Of a stretch of DNA of 13,200 nucleotides, positions 6,264 to 12,997 are shown in pieces (within the stretch, counting starts at the first letter, position 1; each line of letters opens with the position of its first letter). This stretch comes from Brooklawnia sp050943675. GTDB lineage: Bacteria; Actinomycetota; Actinomycetes; Propionibacteriales; Propionibacteriaceae. A program made the position numbers and the translations under genes. The stretch lies in contig JBMNPP010000058.1 of assembly GCA_050943675.1 (NCBI GenBank), forward strand, positions 1-13,200, read 5' to 3'. The notes under the pieces were generated by a model that saw only the letters and a list, made by a program, of their open reading frames with translations, ran no database searches and had not been told where the DNA came from.

Positions 6264-8282
6264 TCAACCGGTTTCTTCTTCGTCGATCAATTGTGCGCCC
6301 AATTGACTGGCCAGCAATTCTGCCGCGTCGGTATTCGATTCGTCGAGTACCGCATCGTCGTGGTTGGCCTGGTCGAGCACCGGCTCGGGCTCGGCAGCAG
6401 CCGGCGCGACTGGCCTGGCCTCGGCTGGACGTTGTGGTGCCCGCTGCGTGGCTTGCGCGGGGGCAGGACTGGCGGTGGGTCCGCCATCTACCGAGGCGCT
6501 GATGCGCAGGTCGGCACCGACCACCTCTACCAGGCAATCGCGCAGGACATCAATGCTGCCGCCGCTGGTGAACCGCTCCAGGGTGCCCTGGTTGGCGAAG
6601 CCGAGCAGCAATTCACCGCCCCGCACCTCGACCACGTGAGCGTTCTGGCTGAGCAGTGCATGGGTGAAGCGCTTGCGGGTCTTCACCTCTTCGAGGATCT
6701 GCGGCCACAAGCGTCGAAGGTCTGCCGTGCCCGGGCCACCCGAAGCGGCGGCCGCAGGTGCAGCCGGGGGCGGTGCAGCCGGGGCCGGTGCAGGCCGCTG
6801 GGGGGCGGGCGGTGCAGAGGCGACGGGCACTTCCTGGAGACCCGCGGGTGCGTCTTCGTCAGCGTCGGTGATGCCACGACCGGGCACCAGGTCGGGCATG
6901 TCGAGGCGCCTTTCGAGCCGGTCGAGGCGGGCGTGCAGACCGCGTCCGTCTGCGTCGGCCTTGGGCAGCAGCACACGGGCACAGATCAATTCGAGGTGCA
7001 GCCGGGGCGCGGTGGTGCCGCGCATCTGGGTCAGCCCGGTGGCAATGACTTCGGCGGCCCTGGTCAGTTCGCCGGGGCCCAGCGCCGCGGCCTGGGTGCG
7101 CAGGCGTTCGGCCTGGTCGTCGGGGACGTCGATCAGCCCGGATTCGATCGCCTCGGGTACCTGGGCCACGATCACCAGGTCGCGCATCCGTTCGAGCAGG
7201 TCCTCGGCGAAACGTCGCGGGTCCTGCCCGATCTCGATGACCCGGTCGATGGTGGCGAAGACCCCCTTGCCGTCACCGGCAGCGAAGGCGTCGACGATCT
7301 CGTCCAGCAGGGCATCAGGGGTGAAACCGAGTAGTCCGGCGGCCTGGTCATAGGGCACCCGGCCCCGGTCTGCGGCGCCGAGCAGTTGGTCGAGCACCGA
7401 CAGCGCGTCGCGCACCGAGCCGGCACCGGCCCGCACCACCAGCGGCAGTACACCACGTTCGACGTCGACGCCCTCCTCGGTGCAGATCTTCTCGAGGTAG
7501 GCGGTCAGGGTCCGCGGCGGCACCAGCCGGAAGGGGTAATGGTGCGTGCGTGACCGGACGGTTCCGATGACCTTCTCGGGCTCGGTGGTGGCGAAGATGA
7601 ATTTGACGTGTTCGGGCGGCTCCTCGACGACCTTCAGCAGGGCATTGAAGCCCTCCTTGGTCACCATGTGGGCCTCATCAATGATGTAGATCTTGTAGCG
7701 GCTCGACACGGGGGCGAAGTAGACGCCCTCACGCAGTTCACGGGCATCGTCGACCCGGCCGTGCGAGGCCGCGTCAATCTCGATCACATCGATGCTGCCG
7801 GGCCCACCGGTCGCCAGTGCCACGCATGAGTCGCAGATCCCGCAGGGCTGGGGGGTGGGGCCGGTCTCGCAGTTGAGGCAGCGGGCCAGGATGCGCGCAC
7901 TGGTGGTCTTGCCGCAGCCCCGCGGTCCACTGAACAGGTAGGCGTGGTTGACCTTGTTGTTGGCGATGGCCCGGCTGAGCGGTTCGGTGACGTGTTCCTG
8001 CCCGATGACCTCGGCAAAGGTATCGGGACGGTAGCGCCGGTACAGCGCCAGCGGCGTTTGGGGGCGCATGACCTGGGTGGATGGCCGGACGGGTGCCGCG
8101 GGGGCCACCAGTTCGGGAACAGGCGCTTCGTCTTCGGGAACGGGCTCGTCGTCGACGACCCCTTCGGCAGCCTTGACATCGCAGGCAGGCTCGGGGGCTG
8201 GCAACGGCTCATCGAACAGGCCCGGGCCCTCCTGGTCGTATGCCAGGAGTTCTTCTGCTTCGAGGCCAAGGTCGTCTTCCAC
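6264..8282 (-). CDS. dnaX: DNA polymerase III subunit gamma/tau
   Basis: ATPase of the clamp loader of the replicative polymerase. The 672-aa product has Walker A GPRGCGKT (119-126), zinc-module cysteines C138, C147, C150 and C153, Walker B IYIIDEAH (198-205) and sensor region FIFATTEPEKV with RSRTHHYPF (243-251). Clamp-loader domains II and III run to about 440. A Pro/Ala linker (about 482-515) and a conserved tau-type domain (about 519-597, LRRLWPQILEEVKTRKRFTH) follow. Homology normally begins at PLALYRRYRPDTF, here residue 77, so there is an acidic Pro/Glu-rich extension of about 71 residues. GTG 8282 has no SD but a -10 box six bases upstream, so a leaderless start is plausible. ATG at residue 72 (8069) is the alternative start, with only a weak SD. 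No programmed frameshift heptamer was noticed. Confidence 0.96.
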   Translation of the reverse strand: MEDDLGLEAEELLAYDQEGPGLFDEPLPAPEPACDVKAAEGVVDDEPVPEDEAPVPELVAPAAPVRPSTQVMRPQTPLALYRRYRPDTFAEVIGQEHVTEPLSRAIANNKVNHAYLFSGPRGCGKTTSARILARCLNCETGPTPQPCGICDSCVALATGGPGSIDVIEIDAASHGRVDDARELREGVYFAPVSSRYKIYIIDEAHMVTKEGFNALLKVVEEPPEHVKFIFATTEPEKVIGTVRSRTHHYPFRLVPPRTLTAYLEKICTEEGVDVERGVLPLVVRAGAGSVRDALSVLDQLLGAADRGRVPYDQAAGLLGFTPDALLDEIVDAFAAGDGKGVFATIDRVIEIGQDPRRFAEDLLERMRDLVIVAQVPEAIESGLIDVPDDQAERLRTQAAALGPGELTRAAEVIATGLTQMRGTTAPRLHLELICARVLLPKADADGRGLHARLDRLERRLDMPDLVPGRGITDADEDAPAGLQEVPVASAPPAPQRPAPAPAAPPPAAPAAAASGGPGTADLRRLWPQILEEVKTRKRFTHALLSQNAHVVEVRGGELLLGFANQGTLERFTSGGSIDVLRDCLVEVVGADLRISASVDGGPTASPAPAQATQRAPQRPAEARPVAPAAAEPEPVLDQANHDDAVLDESNTDAAELLASQLGAQLIDEEETG

Positions 8283-8288
8283 GCGGCA

Positions 8289-8318
8289 AGCCTATGCCGA
8301 AGCGCCGACTGTTTTCAC
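8289..8318 (-). promoter_or_regulatory. Candidate dnaX promoter, leaderless
   Basis: Minus-strand GTGAAA (8318-8313; 4 of 6 match to TTGACA) is followed after 18 bases by TAGGCT (8294-8289; TANNNT). The -10 ends six bases before the GTG start at 8282, so transcription would begin at the start codon. It lies between the SRP RNA and dnaX, allowing separate expression. Confidence 0.5.
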
Positions 8319-8341
8319 ACCACGTCCCCCCAGAACACAAA

Positions 8342-8432
8342 GGGGCCCCCCACGCACCCGGTAGAGCTCACTTACCCTTGCTGTCTTCCGACCCTGGGGG
8401 AGTTGGGTGAGATGCCGCCGCGTGGGGGACCT
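8342..8432 (-). ncRNA. ffs: Small signal recognition particle RNA (4.5S RNA)
   Basis: RNA component of SRP; it binds Ffh and targets membrane proteins to FtsY and SecYEG. The minus strand contains the diagnostic apical loop GTCGGAAGAC (8392-8383), a GGAA tetraloop closed by GTC/GAC, followed by AGCAAGGGTAAG, the asymmetric internal loop bound by the Ffh M domain. CTCAC and GTGAG flank it as a further helix. The terminal helix is GGTCCCCCACGC (8431-8420) with GCGTGGGGGGCC (8355-8344), 12 pairs including one G-U. About 91 nt fits the small bacterial form without an Alu domain. A -10 TATGAT lies just upstream. The position directly before dnaX is conserved in many bacteria. Ends are set by the terminal helix and may be off by a few bases. 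Confidence 0.92.
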
Positions 8433-8439
8433 GTCCCTG

Positions 8440-8470
8440 ATCATACGCGGTAGTTGGGCGTTGGCACCAA
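8440..8470 (-). promoter_or_regulatory. ffs promoter
   Basis: Minus-strand TATGAT (8445-8440) is a near-perfect -10 box, and its predicted start (about 8432) coincides with the 5' end of the SRP RNA terminal helix. A weak -35, TTGGTG (8470-8465), lies 19 bases upstream. The strong -10 suits a constitutive RNA gene. Confidence 0.65.
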
Positions 8471-8480
8471 CTCGGGTGGC

Positions 8481-9398
8481 TCAGGTGTGCAGCAGCCGGT
8501 ATCCGCGGGTGACGATGACCGGGCACTTCGACTCACGGAGCACGTGCTTGCTGGTCGATCCGAGCAGCAGCCCGGTGAACCCACCCCGGCCGCGTGAACC
8601 GACGACCACCAGCCCGGCCTCCTCGGAGGCCTTGATCAGGGCAGTTTCGGGGCGCCCGCGCACCACCCGGATCTCGACGGGAACGTTGGGGTACCTGGCC
8701 CGGATTGGGGCGAGGATCTCGGTGACGCTCTCGGTGAGGCTCTCGGTGATCTCTGCCATGGACCGTTCCCAGACCTCGGCGTTGAACGCGTCATAGGGAC
8801 CGAAGTCCCAGGTATTGACGGCTATCACCGGCACCCCGCGCACATCGGCAGCGTCAAACGCGAGCTCGATGGCGGCCTTTGCGGGCGGTGAGTCGTCCAC
8901 GCCGACCGCGACCGGACCATCGGGGTGCTCATGGGATCCATCACCGATAACTGCGATCGGTCCCTTTGCGTGCGAGGCTACGGCGTCGGACACTCCGCCC
9001 AGCAGCCGCACCGACAGCGGTGCGCTCTGCCCGCGGGCACCGACCACGACCATGGCGGCGTCCTTGGAGGCCCCGGCCAGCACATAGGACGGGTTGCCCT
9101 GCAGGGCCAGGCCGGTCACGTCCAGCCCGTCATACCTCTGCTGCAGCTCGGCCACGATCTTGTCGACCTGCTCCTGGGCGTGGTTGACATAGTCGGCGAC
9201 GTAGTCGCGGCCATGGTAAATGGCGGCTGCGGCTGCAGTGCGCCCCGGCAAGGGCATCTCGGGGACGACGAACAAAACCAATAGCGGCAATTTTCGTGCC
9301 ACGGCCCGGTCAGCGGCCCATTCCACTGCCTTGTTGGCCCGCTCAGAGCCATCGGTGCCCACCACGATCCGTTCAGCGGTTTCGATTTCGGCATTCAT
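8481..9398 (-). CDS. Tandem-domain universal stress protein
   Basis: UspA-superfamily protein with two alpha/beta domains in one chain; in actinobacteria such proteins bind ATP and are linked to dormancy, hypoxia or stress. The product is 305 aa. Domain 1 spans about 9-152 (RIVVGTDGSERANKAVEWAA; VVVGARGQSAPLSVRLLGG) and domain 2 about 161-297 (GPVAVGVDDSPPAKAAIELA; VVVGSRGRGGFTGLLLGSTS). Domain 2 has the canonical G-2x-G-9x-G-S ATP motif (G267, G270, G280, S281). Domain 1 has ten residues and a GG instead (G120, G123, G134, G135), so it may not bind ATP. ATG 9398 is chosen over an upstream in-frame start at 9437 because GAGGAGGA sits five bases before it. Its exact stress cue is not evident. 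Confidence 0.93.
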   Translation of the reverse strand: MNAEIETAERIVVGTDGSERANKAVEWAADRAVARKLPLLVLFVVPEMPLPGRTAAAAAIYHGRDYVADYVNHAQEQVDKIVAELQQRYDGLDVTGLALQGNPSYVLAGASKDAAMVVVGARGQSAPLSVRLLGGVSDAVASHAKGPIAVIGDGSHEHPDGPVAVGVDDSPPAKAAIELAFDAADVRGVPVIAVNTWDFGPYDAFNAEVWERSMAEITESLTESVTEILAPIRARYPNVPVEIRVVRGRPETALIKASEEAGLVVVGSRGRGGFTGLLLGSTSKHVLRESKCPVIVTRGYRLLHT

Positions 9399-9422
9399 GG
9401 GGTCCTCCTCGATCCTTTTGCG

Positions 9423-9437
9423 GTGACATGCCGTCAC
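9423..9437. promoter_or_regulatory. Inverted repeat in the usp leader
   Basis: GTGAC-ATGCC-GTCAC is a 5-5-5 inverted repeat 25 bases upstream of the usp ATG. A possible minus-strand -10, TAGACT (9462-9457), lies above it, so the repeat would fall in the transcribed leader or act as a downstream operator. No regulator is assigned. Confidence 0.3.
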
Positions 9438-9484
9438 GTTTTCATTGGTCTTGCAAGTCTATTCCCACATCCATGCACGCCTGC

Positions 9485-9507
9485 ACTGAATCAGTACTTG
9501 TTAAGCT
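9485..9507 (+). promoter_or_regulatory. Candidate tetR promoter with palindromic operator
   Basis: ACTGAATCAGT (9485-9495) is a perfect palindrome around one base. It sits just upstream of a -10-like TAAGCT (9502-9507), in the spacer where a TetR repressor would block RNA polymerase. No -35 is recognisable. Autoregulation of the TetR gene at 9559 is inferred from position. The motif is short and also occurs by chance in coding DNA at 13101-13111. Confidence 0.35.
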
Positions 9508-9558
9508 GGTCGTCCCAGCGCCGGGAATGTCGGCAAACGCTGCGAGAAGGGGTGCCTG

Positions 9559-10245
9559 ATGAGCGACGACGCACCAATCACGCCGCGCCGGGCCGAGACC
9601 CAGGCCCGGCTACTGGACGCAGCCGCCGAGATCTTCGCGGAGCGCGGCGTGCTGGCGGCGACGGTCGAGGAGATCTGCGACCGTGCCGGGTACAGCCGCG
9701 GAGCGTTCTACTCGAATTTCGCCTCGAAGGATGAACTCGTGCTGGCGCTGCTCAGCGCCGACCACGTAAGCAATATTGCCGGGGTGAGCCGGCTGCTTTC
9801 CGATTCGGTGCTTTCGTCCATCATGGGCACCCGTGAGGAAGCCATCGAGATGGCCGCAACCTTGTGGATGCAGGGACGTCAAACTGACCGGCACTGGATT
9901 CTGATGCAGCAAGAAATCAGGTCTTATGCCGCCCGCGAGCCAGTGATTCGGGACGCCTACCTGGCATTCCGCCGAGCTTTCCAAACCGATGTGCTGGCAG
10001 CCATGCGCCCCGTTATCGAAAGCTATGGCCTGGTGCTTTCGATGCCCGAGGAATCCGCAGTCGAGATCCTGACCGCCGTCTACGATTCCTGCGTCGCCAA
10101 TGGCCTGCTGCACCTGACCCCCGAAGAGAACGACATCAAGAACCTCGACCCGGCCGTCCTCGACCAGATCCTCGCCCCGATGCGCGTGCTGCTGAACGCG
10201 TGGATCCTCGACGTCAACCTGCCGGACAGCGGCACCGAACGGTAG
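9559..10245 (+). CDS. TetR/AcrR family transcriptional regulator
   Basis: A ligand-responsive repressor, probably of the transporter genes that follow. The product is 228 aa. The N-terminal TetR HTH spans about 13-60: ETQARLLDAAAEIFAERGVL, then TVEEICDRAGYSRGAFYSNF with recognition helix around 44-53, then KDELVLALL. The C-terminal ligand-binding and dimerisation region (about 65-228) is all-helical and diverges as usual, so the ligand cannot be predicted. ATG 9559 follows GAGAAGGGG by six bases. The ABC ATPase begins 100 bases downstream on the same strand, which fits either one operon or a separate promoter. TetR next to an ABC/FtsX pair usually implies drug, peptide or lipid export. Confidence 0.93.
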   Translation: MSDDAPITPRRAETQARLLDAAAEIFAERGVLAATVEEICDRAGYSRGAFYSNFASKDELVLALLSADHVSNIAGVSRLLSDSVLSSIMGTREEAIEMAATLWMQGRQTDRHWILMQQEIRSYAAREPVIRDAYLAFRRAFQTDVLAAMRPVIESYGLVLSMPEESAVEILTAVYDSCVANGLLHLTPEENDIKNLDPAVLDQILAPMRVLLNAWILDVNLPDSGTER

Positions 10246-10311
10246 TGGTTCGGCCGGGCGGCCACTCAGGGATAGTGCTGGACCAACCCGGGAGCAGAGC
10301 CGGCACCCTGT

Positions 10312-10330
10312 TCCCCACGCGAAACGGGGA
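10312..10330 (+). other. Hairpin covering the only SD-like sequence before the ABC gene
   Basis: TCCCC (10312-10316) pairs with GGGGA (10326-10330) across a 9-base loop. GGGGAG is the only purine-rich element near the ATG at 10346, but it is 14 bases away, so the ABC start has a poor ribosome site. A second small repeat, GGCC-GGGC-GGCC (10252-10263), follows the TetR stop and could be a weak terminator. Confidence 0.3.
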
Positions 10331-10345
10331 GTTCAATCAAAACCC

Positions 10346-11074
10346 ATGAACTCCGACTCGCTGGATGCACCACGCCCGCTTCTAACCACCCAGAACATTT
10401 CGAAATGCTACAAGGCGGTGCGGGCTCTGGCCGGTGTCAGCCTGTCCATCGGTGCGGGTGAATCGGTGGCGATCATGGGGCCATCCGGTTCAGGCAAGTC
10501 CACCCTGCTGCACTGCCTGTCCGGAGTCCTGGTGCCCGACGAGGGCACTGTCCACTTCGACACCCACCCCCTGTCGATGCTGGACGATCCGGAACGCTCA
10601 CACCTTCGTCTGGCGAGCTTCGGATTCGTCTTCCAGGACGGCCAACTGATCCCCGAACTCCCGGCCCGCGAAAACATCGCACTACCGTTGCTGCTCACTG
10701 GTACCGGGCGCACCCGATCGCTGCGGGCCGCCGACGAGATGCTGGAGCGTCTGGGCTTGACCGAGTTGCGCGATCGCCGGCCCGGCGACATGTCGGGCGG
10801 GCAGGCCCAACGGGTGGCCATCGCCCGGGCGCTGGTCGGTGGACCGAGGATCGTCTTCGCCGATGAGCCCAGCGGTGCCCTCGACCAGACCACCGGGCAC
10901 GAGGTCATGGGATTGCTGACCACGACCTGTCGACTGGCTGGTGCAGCGCTGGTGCTGGTCACCCACGACATCAACGTGGCGAGATGGTGCTCCAGGCTCA
11001 TTGAGATCAGCGACGGCCAGGTACACACTGACCGCCCGATGCTGGGTGCGCTGACCAGTGGTGATCTGCGATGA
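10346..11074 (+). CDS. ABC transporter ATP-binding protein, LolD/MacB type
   Basis: Cytoplasmic ATPase that drives the FtsX-type permease encoded next. The product is 242 aa with every core motif: Walker A GPSGSGKS (45-52), Q-loop FGFVFQDGQLIPELPARENI (92-111, Q97), signature MSGGQAQRVAIARAL (149-163), Walker B IVFADEPSGALD (169-180, catalytic E174) and H-loop VTHDI (H207). FVFQ..LIPELPARENIALPLLL is characteristic of the LolD/MacB/FtsE clade, which couples to FtsX-like permeases without moving solute through a classic channel. The signature begins with Met rather than Leu, a mild change. It ends in an ATGA overlap with the permease. No other in-frame start is plausible, although the SD is weak. 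Confidence 0.95.
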   Translation: MNSDSLDAPRPLLTTQNISKCYKAVRALAGVSLSIGAGESVAIMGPSGSGKSTLLHCLSGVLVPDEGTVHFDTHPLSMLDDPERSHLRLASFGFVFQDGQLIPELPARENIALPLLLTGTGRTRSLRAADEMLERLGLTELRDRRPGDMSGGQAQRVAIARALVGGPRIVFADEPSGALDQTTGHEVMGLLTTTCRLAGAALVLVTHDINVARWCSRLIEISDGQVHTDRPMLGALTSGDLR

Positions 11075-12498
11075 ACGCCCCGCGAGCCAGCGGCCTGTTC
11101 AGCACCGGGCTGTTGCTGGCTCGTTCACGGTTCACCACCCGGGAGGGTGAATCACTGCTCTATCTGGCCGGCACCCTGGCCTTCCTGATCTGTTCCGCGC
11201 TCGCCCTGACACTTGCCGGCGGCACGATGCTGTTCTTCAACCGCTGGCAGCAACCCCGCGGCATCCTGGCTGAGCTGCTCGGCATTGACCAGACCTTCGA
11301 CCACGTCCTCATGTTCTACTTCGTGCTGGCGCTGGTCGCCTGCACCCTCATCGTGCCGAGCATCTTCGCACTGGCCTCCAGCGCGGCCGTACTGGGGGCG
11401 CGGGGACGCGAACGCCGGCTGGCTGCGCTGCGCCTGATCGGGTTGTCGGCGCGCGATGTCAGCCGGATGTCCCTCGTTGACACCCTGGTGCAGGCCGTGG
11501 CTGGTACATCGATCGGAGTGGTGGTTTACCTGGTGAGCCTGCCGCTTTGGGGCAACCTCGAGATGCTCGCCCTGCCGCTGACGGCCGAAGAGATGCTGCT
11601 TGACTGGTACCTGATCGCAGCGATCGCCCTGTTTGTGATCCTGCTGGGTCTGGTCTCGGCGTGGTGGGGGTTACGGCAGGTGCGCATCTCGCCGCTGGGT
11701 GTTGCACGGCAGGCAGCGCGTCCCGGCCTGAAGGCCTGGCGATTGGCCATCTTCGCCGGGGTTCTCATCGCTGGCTCGGTGGGCTTGAATGCGCTCTCGT
11801 TGGGCAGGGCCATCTGGGGGTTCGGGGTGCTGGTCGGCATCATGCTGGGCATGATCGCGGCCTTCAATGCGGTCGGCCCATGGTTTCTGCAGCAATTCAG
11901 CAAACTGTTCGCGCTTGCCCGGTGGCCGTCGGTGATCTGGGCGGCCAGGCGGATCCAGGCAAGCCCACAGATGACCTGGCACCGGGTGGCAGGGGTGTCG
12001 CTGCTGGCACTGATCGGCGGCTACGTCGCACTGATGCCGATCTCGGTGAACGGGGACAGTGCTGGCGAGGCTGGCGCCAGCTTCGCTGATGCGGTCGCGT
12101 GGGATTTCACGAAGGGAGCAATCATCACGCTGGCGATCGGGTTCGCGCTGACCGCGACCTCGATCCTGATCAACCAGGCATCGGCGGTGTTCGAACGCGC
12201 TGAGCAGTCGGTCGCGATGGCCAGGATGGGCGCACCCTTCAGCTACGGCATCAAGGTGATGTGGCTGGAGACCCTTGGCCCGCTCGTGCTGGCCGTCACA
12301 CTGGGCGCAGCGCTGGGGGCTGGCATGGCATACCCGATGTATGACCTTGCCCGGCGCCTGGGGGCAGGCAGCCAGTCCGGGCCGCTGATCATGGTGGGGG
12401 TGCTGGTCGCCGGAATCGGGTTGGCCAGTGGCGCACTGACGGCCTGCCTGCCGCTGCAGCGGCAGGTGCTGGGCGCCCACCGCCGCGTCAACGACTAG
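11071..12498 (+). CDS. FtsX-like ABC transporter permease
   Basis: Membrane subunit partnered with the ATPase just upstream (ATGA overlap at 11071-11074). The product is 475 aa. Hydrophobicity by eye suggests ten helices, near 28-52, 80-108, 138-160, 178-200, 225-243, 248-270, 306-325, 349-368, 400-420 and 438-460. Two FtsX-type coupling segments are visible, LGARGRERRLAALRLIGLSA (108-127) and FERAEQSVAMARMGAPF (374-390). It is compact: the large extracellular domain found in MacB- or BceB-type permeases is absent, and loops are short. The substrate is unknown; with an upstream TetR, export of a toxic amphiphile is a reasonable guess. Its stop codon abuts the GTPase remnant. Confidence 0.92.
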   Translation: MNAPRASGLFSTGLLLARSRFTTREGESLLYLAGTLAFLICSALALTLAGGTMLFFNRWQQPRGILAELLGIDQTFDHVLMFYFVLALVACTLIVPSIFALASSAAVLGARGRERRLAALRLIGLSARDVSRMSLVDTLVQAVAGTSIGVVVYLVSLPLWGNLEMLALPLTAEEMLLDWYLIAAIALFVILLGLVSAWWGLRQVRISPLGVARQAARPGLKAWRLAIFAGVLIAGSVGLNALSLGRAIWGFGVLVGIMLGMIAAFNAVGPWFLQQFSKLFALARWPSVIWAARRIQASPQMTWHRVAGVSLLALIGGYVALMPISVNGDSAGEAGASFADAVAWDFTKGAIITLAIGFALTATSILINQASAVFERAEQSVAMARMGAPFSYGIKVMWLETLGPLVLAVTLGAALGAGMAYPMYDLARRLGAGSQSGPLIMVGVLVAGIGLASGALTACLPLQRQVLGAHRRVND

Positions 12499-12981
12499 CC
12501 CCCGCAGTCGACCCTGGTCAACGCTGTGTTCGGCGAGGAACGCGCCAAGACTGGCAGGGGGATGCGCTCGACGCCGCGGGCCTGAAGGTCATCCTGGTGT
12601 TGACCAAGGTGCCGTTCCGCAAGCTGCCGCTCGGCAGGCACCAGCTTTCCGAAGAAGTCAACCTGTTCGTCAAGTGGTTGGAAAGCCCCGAGGACGCCGA
12701 CGGCAATCCCCTCGACCTGCCGGTGCAACGGGTGATCGCGACATCGGCCAAGCAGCATCGCAAAGCCGTTGCCAAGGCTCATCCCGGGAGCGGGACTGGC
12801 AATCAACGCGACTGTGGCTGGCGCCCTGACAGCAGCCACCGGATGGGCCTGGCTGAAGATCTGCGAAAAGGTGCACCTGGGCGAACTCGATCTGTCACAG
12901 GTGGATCACGTGCTGGAAGAGCACAGTCCAACCATCAAATCGGTCATGCTGCAAATCGGTCAGCAACTCACCCTCAGGTAA
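12499..12981 (+). pseudogene. Broken P-loop GTPase with DUF697-like tail
   Basis: Three pieces in two frames read as one decayed GTPase. Frame A begins directly after the permease stop: QSTLVNAVFGEERAKTG (from 12505) matches the second half of a G1 motif (GKSTLVN), with its Gly-Lys lost; this frame stops at 12582-12584. Frame B gives DWQGDALDAAGLKVILVLTK (about 12549-12608), with a G4-like TKVP, and later QRVIATSAKQ, a G5-like SAK. About 60-100 residues with G2/G3 are missing between these pieces. Near 12766 the reading returns to frame A: LIPGAGLAINATVAGALTAA, then TGWAWLKICEKV, to TAA 12979-12981, a small hydrophobic tail like the DUF697 region of such GTPases. No intact start exists. Family placement is by motif only. 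Confidence 0.62.
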
Positions 12982-12997
12982 CCGGATTGCTGCGGGG

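Noticed and set aside
6180..7334. Plus-strand open frame of 384 codons opposite dnaX and ybaB
   Set aside because: High-GC antisense shadow; dnaX motifs occupy the minus strand.
11671..12480. Minus-strand open frame of 269 codons opposite the permease
   Set aside because: His/Gln/Arg-rich antisense translation with no start signal; the plus frame has ten clean membrane helices.
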